Virus record (IMG/VR): IMGVR_UViG_3300042892_000676
Coordinates: 1-22,353 of that record
Source of the DNA: a virus
DNA length: 22,353 nucleotides
Strand: one strand, 5' to 3'
The notes below the pieces were generated by a model, which was given only the letters and a program-made list of their open reading frames with translations, did no database searches and was not told the DNA's origin. The position numbers were made by a program, and so were the translations under genes. The stretch's first letter is position 1; the number at the start of each line of letters is the position of its first letter. Below, in pieces: positions 20,612 through 22,353 of the stretch.

Positions 20612-22353
20612 ATCAAAAAACTAATACGAATAGCAGCAGCCACATTATTAGCATTTGGCTGGCTTCTTATTTCCCCAGAAGGTGCCCACTCTGATGATCC
20701 CCTCACAGTAGCAGCCCAAGAAATACAAGACCTTAACGATAGCATTGACGACCTTGGCTACAAGGATGAGTTCATATTTTTAATTGAAGAGGCAGAAGAT
20801 AAGTATGCCCTTGCAGTATCTGCAAAAGAAACCCAGACCCAAACCTCTACCACATATGATGCATCTCTTGTCTTAAAAGCCACGGCGGGAGAAGAAAAAG
20901 CATCAGCCCAAACAGCCGTAGACGAACAAACAGTAGTAGTGGCAACTGCATTAGAAGATAAGAATGATGCACAAGATGCTCTTGATATAGCCAATATAAA
21001 CCTTTCAACCCAGTCTGGCTCAATGACTGATATCACAACAGAAGATTTTAATAATAATAGTATAAATAATGGTAGACAAAATTGGCCAGCAGGTGCTCTT
21101 AGTATATTTATAGTTGGATCAATAGACTCAAATGGAAACTCTGTTGGCACTGAGGTTGCAATAACTTCAACAAATAATGGTGGATATTTTTATGGAAGCG
21201 ACCAGGTTCCAAGTAATGATTATACAAACCCACCAGCGTTGCATCTTCAAGCCCCAAGTCAAACACTTGCTTTTCGTGTTGCCAATTGGAGTGAGGGAGC
21301 AGTTACTCAGGTTAAATTTTCCGTTTATGCAAAAAATGGAGATGCCACTGCTATGGTCAGGCATACAGATGGAACAACATATAATTTTACAATTCAAAAC
21401 AATGTTAATTCAGATTATCCAGGATTTGTCCATCAAGAGGTTTTAGATGCGCTTCCTGGTAAACAAATTCATGAGATATATTTTTGGGCAGACAACAATG
21501 ACTGGTACATTATTGATAATGTAATTATAAAAACTATTATAGGAAGTGTTCCAAGCCAAGAATCAAGTGCGGCGGTTGCCTCAGCACAGGCTGTATATAA
21601 TGATAAATTAAATATTTACAACCAAGCAGTTTCAACATTAAATGCTTACAATCAAACCTTAACTAATAAAACAACTGAGGCTGAGAATGCAAGTTTAAAT
21701 GTTGTAACGGCATTACAAAATAAAAATAATGCTATTAGTGCATACGATCAAGCAATTAATAATGTTAATAGTGCAATTGATGATGCATGGCGTTGCTATG
21801 ACGAGCAACTACAAAGAGAAATTCAATCTGCTATTGCCCAAGCAGCAGCCAACGCTGCAGCAAATCAACCCACCCCAGAGCCAAGTCCTGAACCAACTGC
21901 TGAAGAGCCACCTACTCCTGAGCCAAGTCCAGAACCTACTGCTGAGGAACCATCAACTCCAGAACCAAGTCCTGAGCCTACGGCAGAAGAGCCTCCTACG
22001 CCAGAGCCTTCTCCAGAGCCTACAGTGGACCCTACAGAGGAGCCTACACCTGAGCCTACCCCAGAGGAACCACCAACACCTGAGCCTTCTCCAGAACCAA
22101 CTACAGAAACAACTGAAGAGCCTGCTCCAGAACCTTCACCAGAACCTGGCCCAGAGCCAAAGCCAGAAGAGAACCCTTGGACTGAACCAGATGTAGTAAT
22201 TGAAGATGAGGTATTAGCAGCCCTTGTTCCTGAAAAAGGAACTGGAACAGAAGAAGATCTATCTAATGTTATTGCTAACCTTACAAGCAGTGATAATAAG
22301 TTAGTTACTCTTTCCCCTGAACAAGTAACAGCAGTTAGCCAAACACTTAGAGC
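20612..22353 (+). CDS. Large secreted coiled-coil/Pro-Glu-rich protein, 3' end outside the window
   Basis: The frame is open from about 20612 to the window edge (580 codons and counting). No ATG, GTG or TTG lies in frame near the start. The best initiation point is ATC 20612, just after GGGGGAAGG, which gives a clean signal peptide (KKLIRIAAATLLAFGWLLIS, then GAHS). Next come a coiled coil rich in Ala, Glu and Lys (about 30-135), a beta-sandwich-like domain (about 150-312, with Trp/Asn-rich strands such as EIYFWADNNDWYIIDNVI), a second coiled coil (about 315-418), Pro/Glu repeats (420-521) and a further domain cut by the window. The layout resembles surface-anchored or fibrous proteins. Either ATC initiation or one sequence error (ATG to ATC) explains the start. 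Function unknown; surface display is inferred. Confidence 0.7.
   Translation, partial: MKKLIRIAAATLLAFGWLLISPEGAHSDDPLTVAAQEIQDLNDSIDDLGYKDEFIFLIEEAEDKYALAVSAKETQTQTSTTYDASLVLKATAGEEKASAQTAVDEQTVVVATALEDKNDAQDALDIANINLSTQSGSMTDITTEDFNNNSINNGRQNWPAGALSIFIVGSIDSNGNSVGTEVAITSTNNGGYFYGSDQVPSNDYTNPPALHLQAPSQTLAFRVANWSEGAVTQVKFSVYAKNGDATAMVRHTDGTTYNFTIQNNVNSDYPGFVHQEVLDALPGKQIHEIYFWADNNDWYIIDNVIIKTIIGSVPSQESSAAVASAQAVYNDKLNIYNQAVSTLNAYNQTLTNKTTEAENASLNVVTALQNKNNAISAYDQAINNVNSAIDDAWRCYDEQLQREIQSAIAQAAANAAANQPTPEPSPEPTAEEPPTPEPSPEPTAEEPSTPEPSPEPTAEEPPTPEPSPEPTVDPTEEPTPEPTPEEPPTPEPSPEPTTETTEEPAPEPSPEPGPEPKPEENPWTEPDVVIEDEVLAALVPEKGTGTEEDLSNVIANLTSSDNKLVTLSPEQVTAVSQTLR
21869..22176 (+). repeat. In-frame Pro/Glu-rich tandem repeats (42-base unit)
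   Basis: Three full 14-codon units (PTPEPSPEPTAEEP and close variants) start at 21869, 21911 and 21953, followed by shorter degenerate units to about 22176. Silent differences between units show they are not a recent exact expansion. The encoded segment is expected to be an extended, rigid, acidic spacer, as in wall-spanning or stalk regions of surface proteins. Confidence 0.85.

Noticed and set aside
20758-21150. A 130-codon minus-strand frame opposite the start of the large secreted protein
   Set aside because: It lies entirely opposite the coiled-coil region of the + strand gene, begins without a ribosome site and has no recognisable motif. All other supported genes are on the + strand.
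21869-22176. Regular 42-base repeats considered as a CRISPR array
   Set aside because: The units are adjacent, without unique spacers, and stay in one coding frame as Pro/Glu repeats.
21729-22196. A 155-codon + strand frame rich in Leu and Gln in the Pro/Glu repeat region
   Set aside because: It is the shifted frame of the PTPEPSPEP repeats of the large secreted protein; the repeated low-complexity DNA keeps it open. The frame from 20612 is open across the same region and carries a signal peptide and domains.

Overview
The window is a low-GC segment of a tailed double-stranded DNA phage (Caudoviricetes-like), with every supported gene on the + strand and most genes overlapping or only a few bases apart. 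The phage assignment rests on a terminase large subunit next to a small-subunit candidate, tail-type structural genes, and a nearly complete phage replication and recombination set. No capsid, portal, lysis, integrase or tRNA gene is visible, so the genome continues on both sides. The host cannot be fixed from sequence alone. TANNNT boxes placed 5-6 bases before start codons (leaderless architecture, common in Actinobacteria) and the Ala/Thr-rich secreted protein would fit an actinobacterial host, possibly a low-GC freshwater lineage, but this is inference.

Layout. 1-1164: the end of a structural (probably tail or fibre) module. 1164-2878: small regulators (zinc ribbon, MerR-like HTH) interrupted by an acquired sulfotransferase gene; the 3' end of the MerR-like gene is present twice, as diverged copies on either side of it. 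2878-10585: replisome, comprising a possible helicase partner, DnaB-family helicase, small protein, CHC2/TOPRIM primase, ssDNA-binding protein candidate, PHP-type DNA polymerase III alpha and RecA/UvsX-like recombinase. 10578-13022: recombination and repair, with zinc ribbon, small PD-(D/E)XK-like nuclease, Cas4-like Fe-S exonuclease, four-CxxC-type zinc protein and RuvC-like resolvase. 13027-13578: two very short genes (a 51-residue HTH and a 45-residue single-span membrane protein) and a MazG/DUF1599-like protein. 13568-15881: terminase small and large subunits.

15900-22353 is an accessory region in the place where portal and capsid genes might be expected. It holds a secreted Ala/Thr-rich beta plus coiled-coil protein with its own promoter and a strong intrinsic terminator; then a leaderless AT-rich operon (29-residue cationic peptide, SGNH-hydrolase-like protein, NodU/TobZ-type carbamoyltransferase, second SGNH-like protein); then a very large secreted protein with coiled coils, a beta domain and Pro/Glu repeats, preceded by an extended -10 promoter and a 15-bp palindrome, and apparently starting at ATC. 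It runs off the window.

Working together, the core genes give the phage a largely host-independent fork: helicase, primase, SSB and a polymerase with an apparently intact PHP metal site, plus RecA/Cas4-like/RuvC recombination feeding terminase packaging. The accessory genes (sulfotransferase, carbamoyltransferase, two SGNH proteins and two secreted coiled-coil proteins) converge on the cell or virion surface. I infer a surface-glycan or envelope modification programme, perhaps for superinfection exclusion or virion decoration. This is the most novel part of the window.
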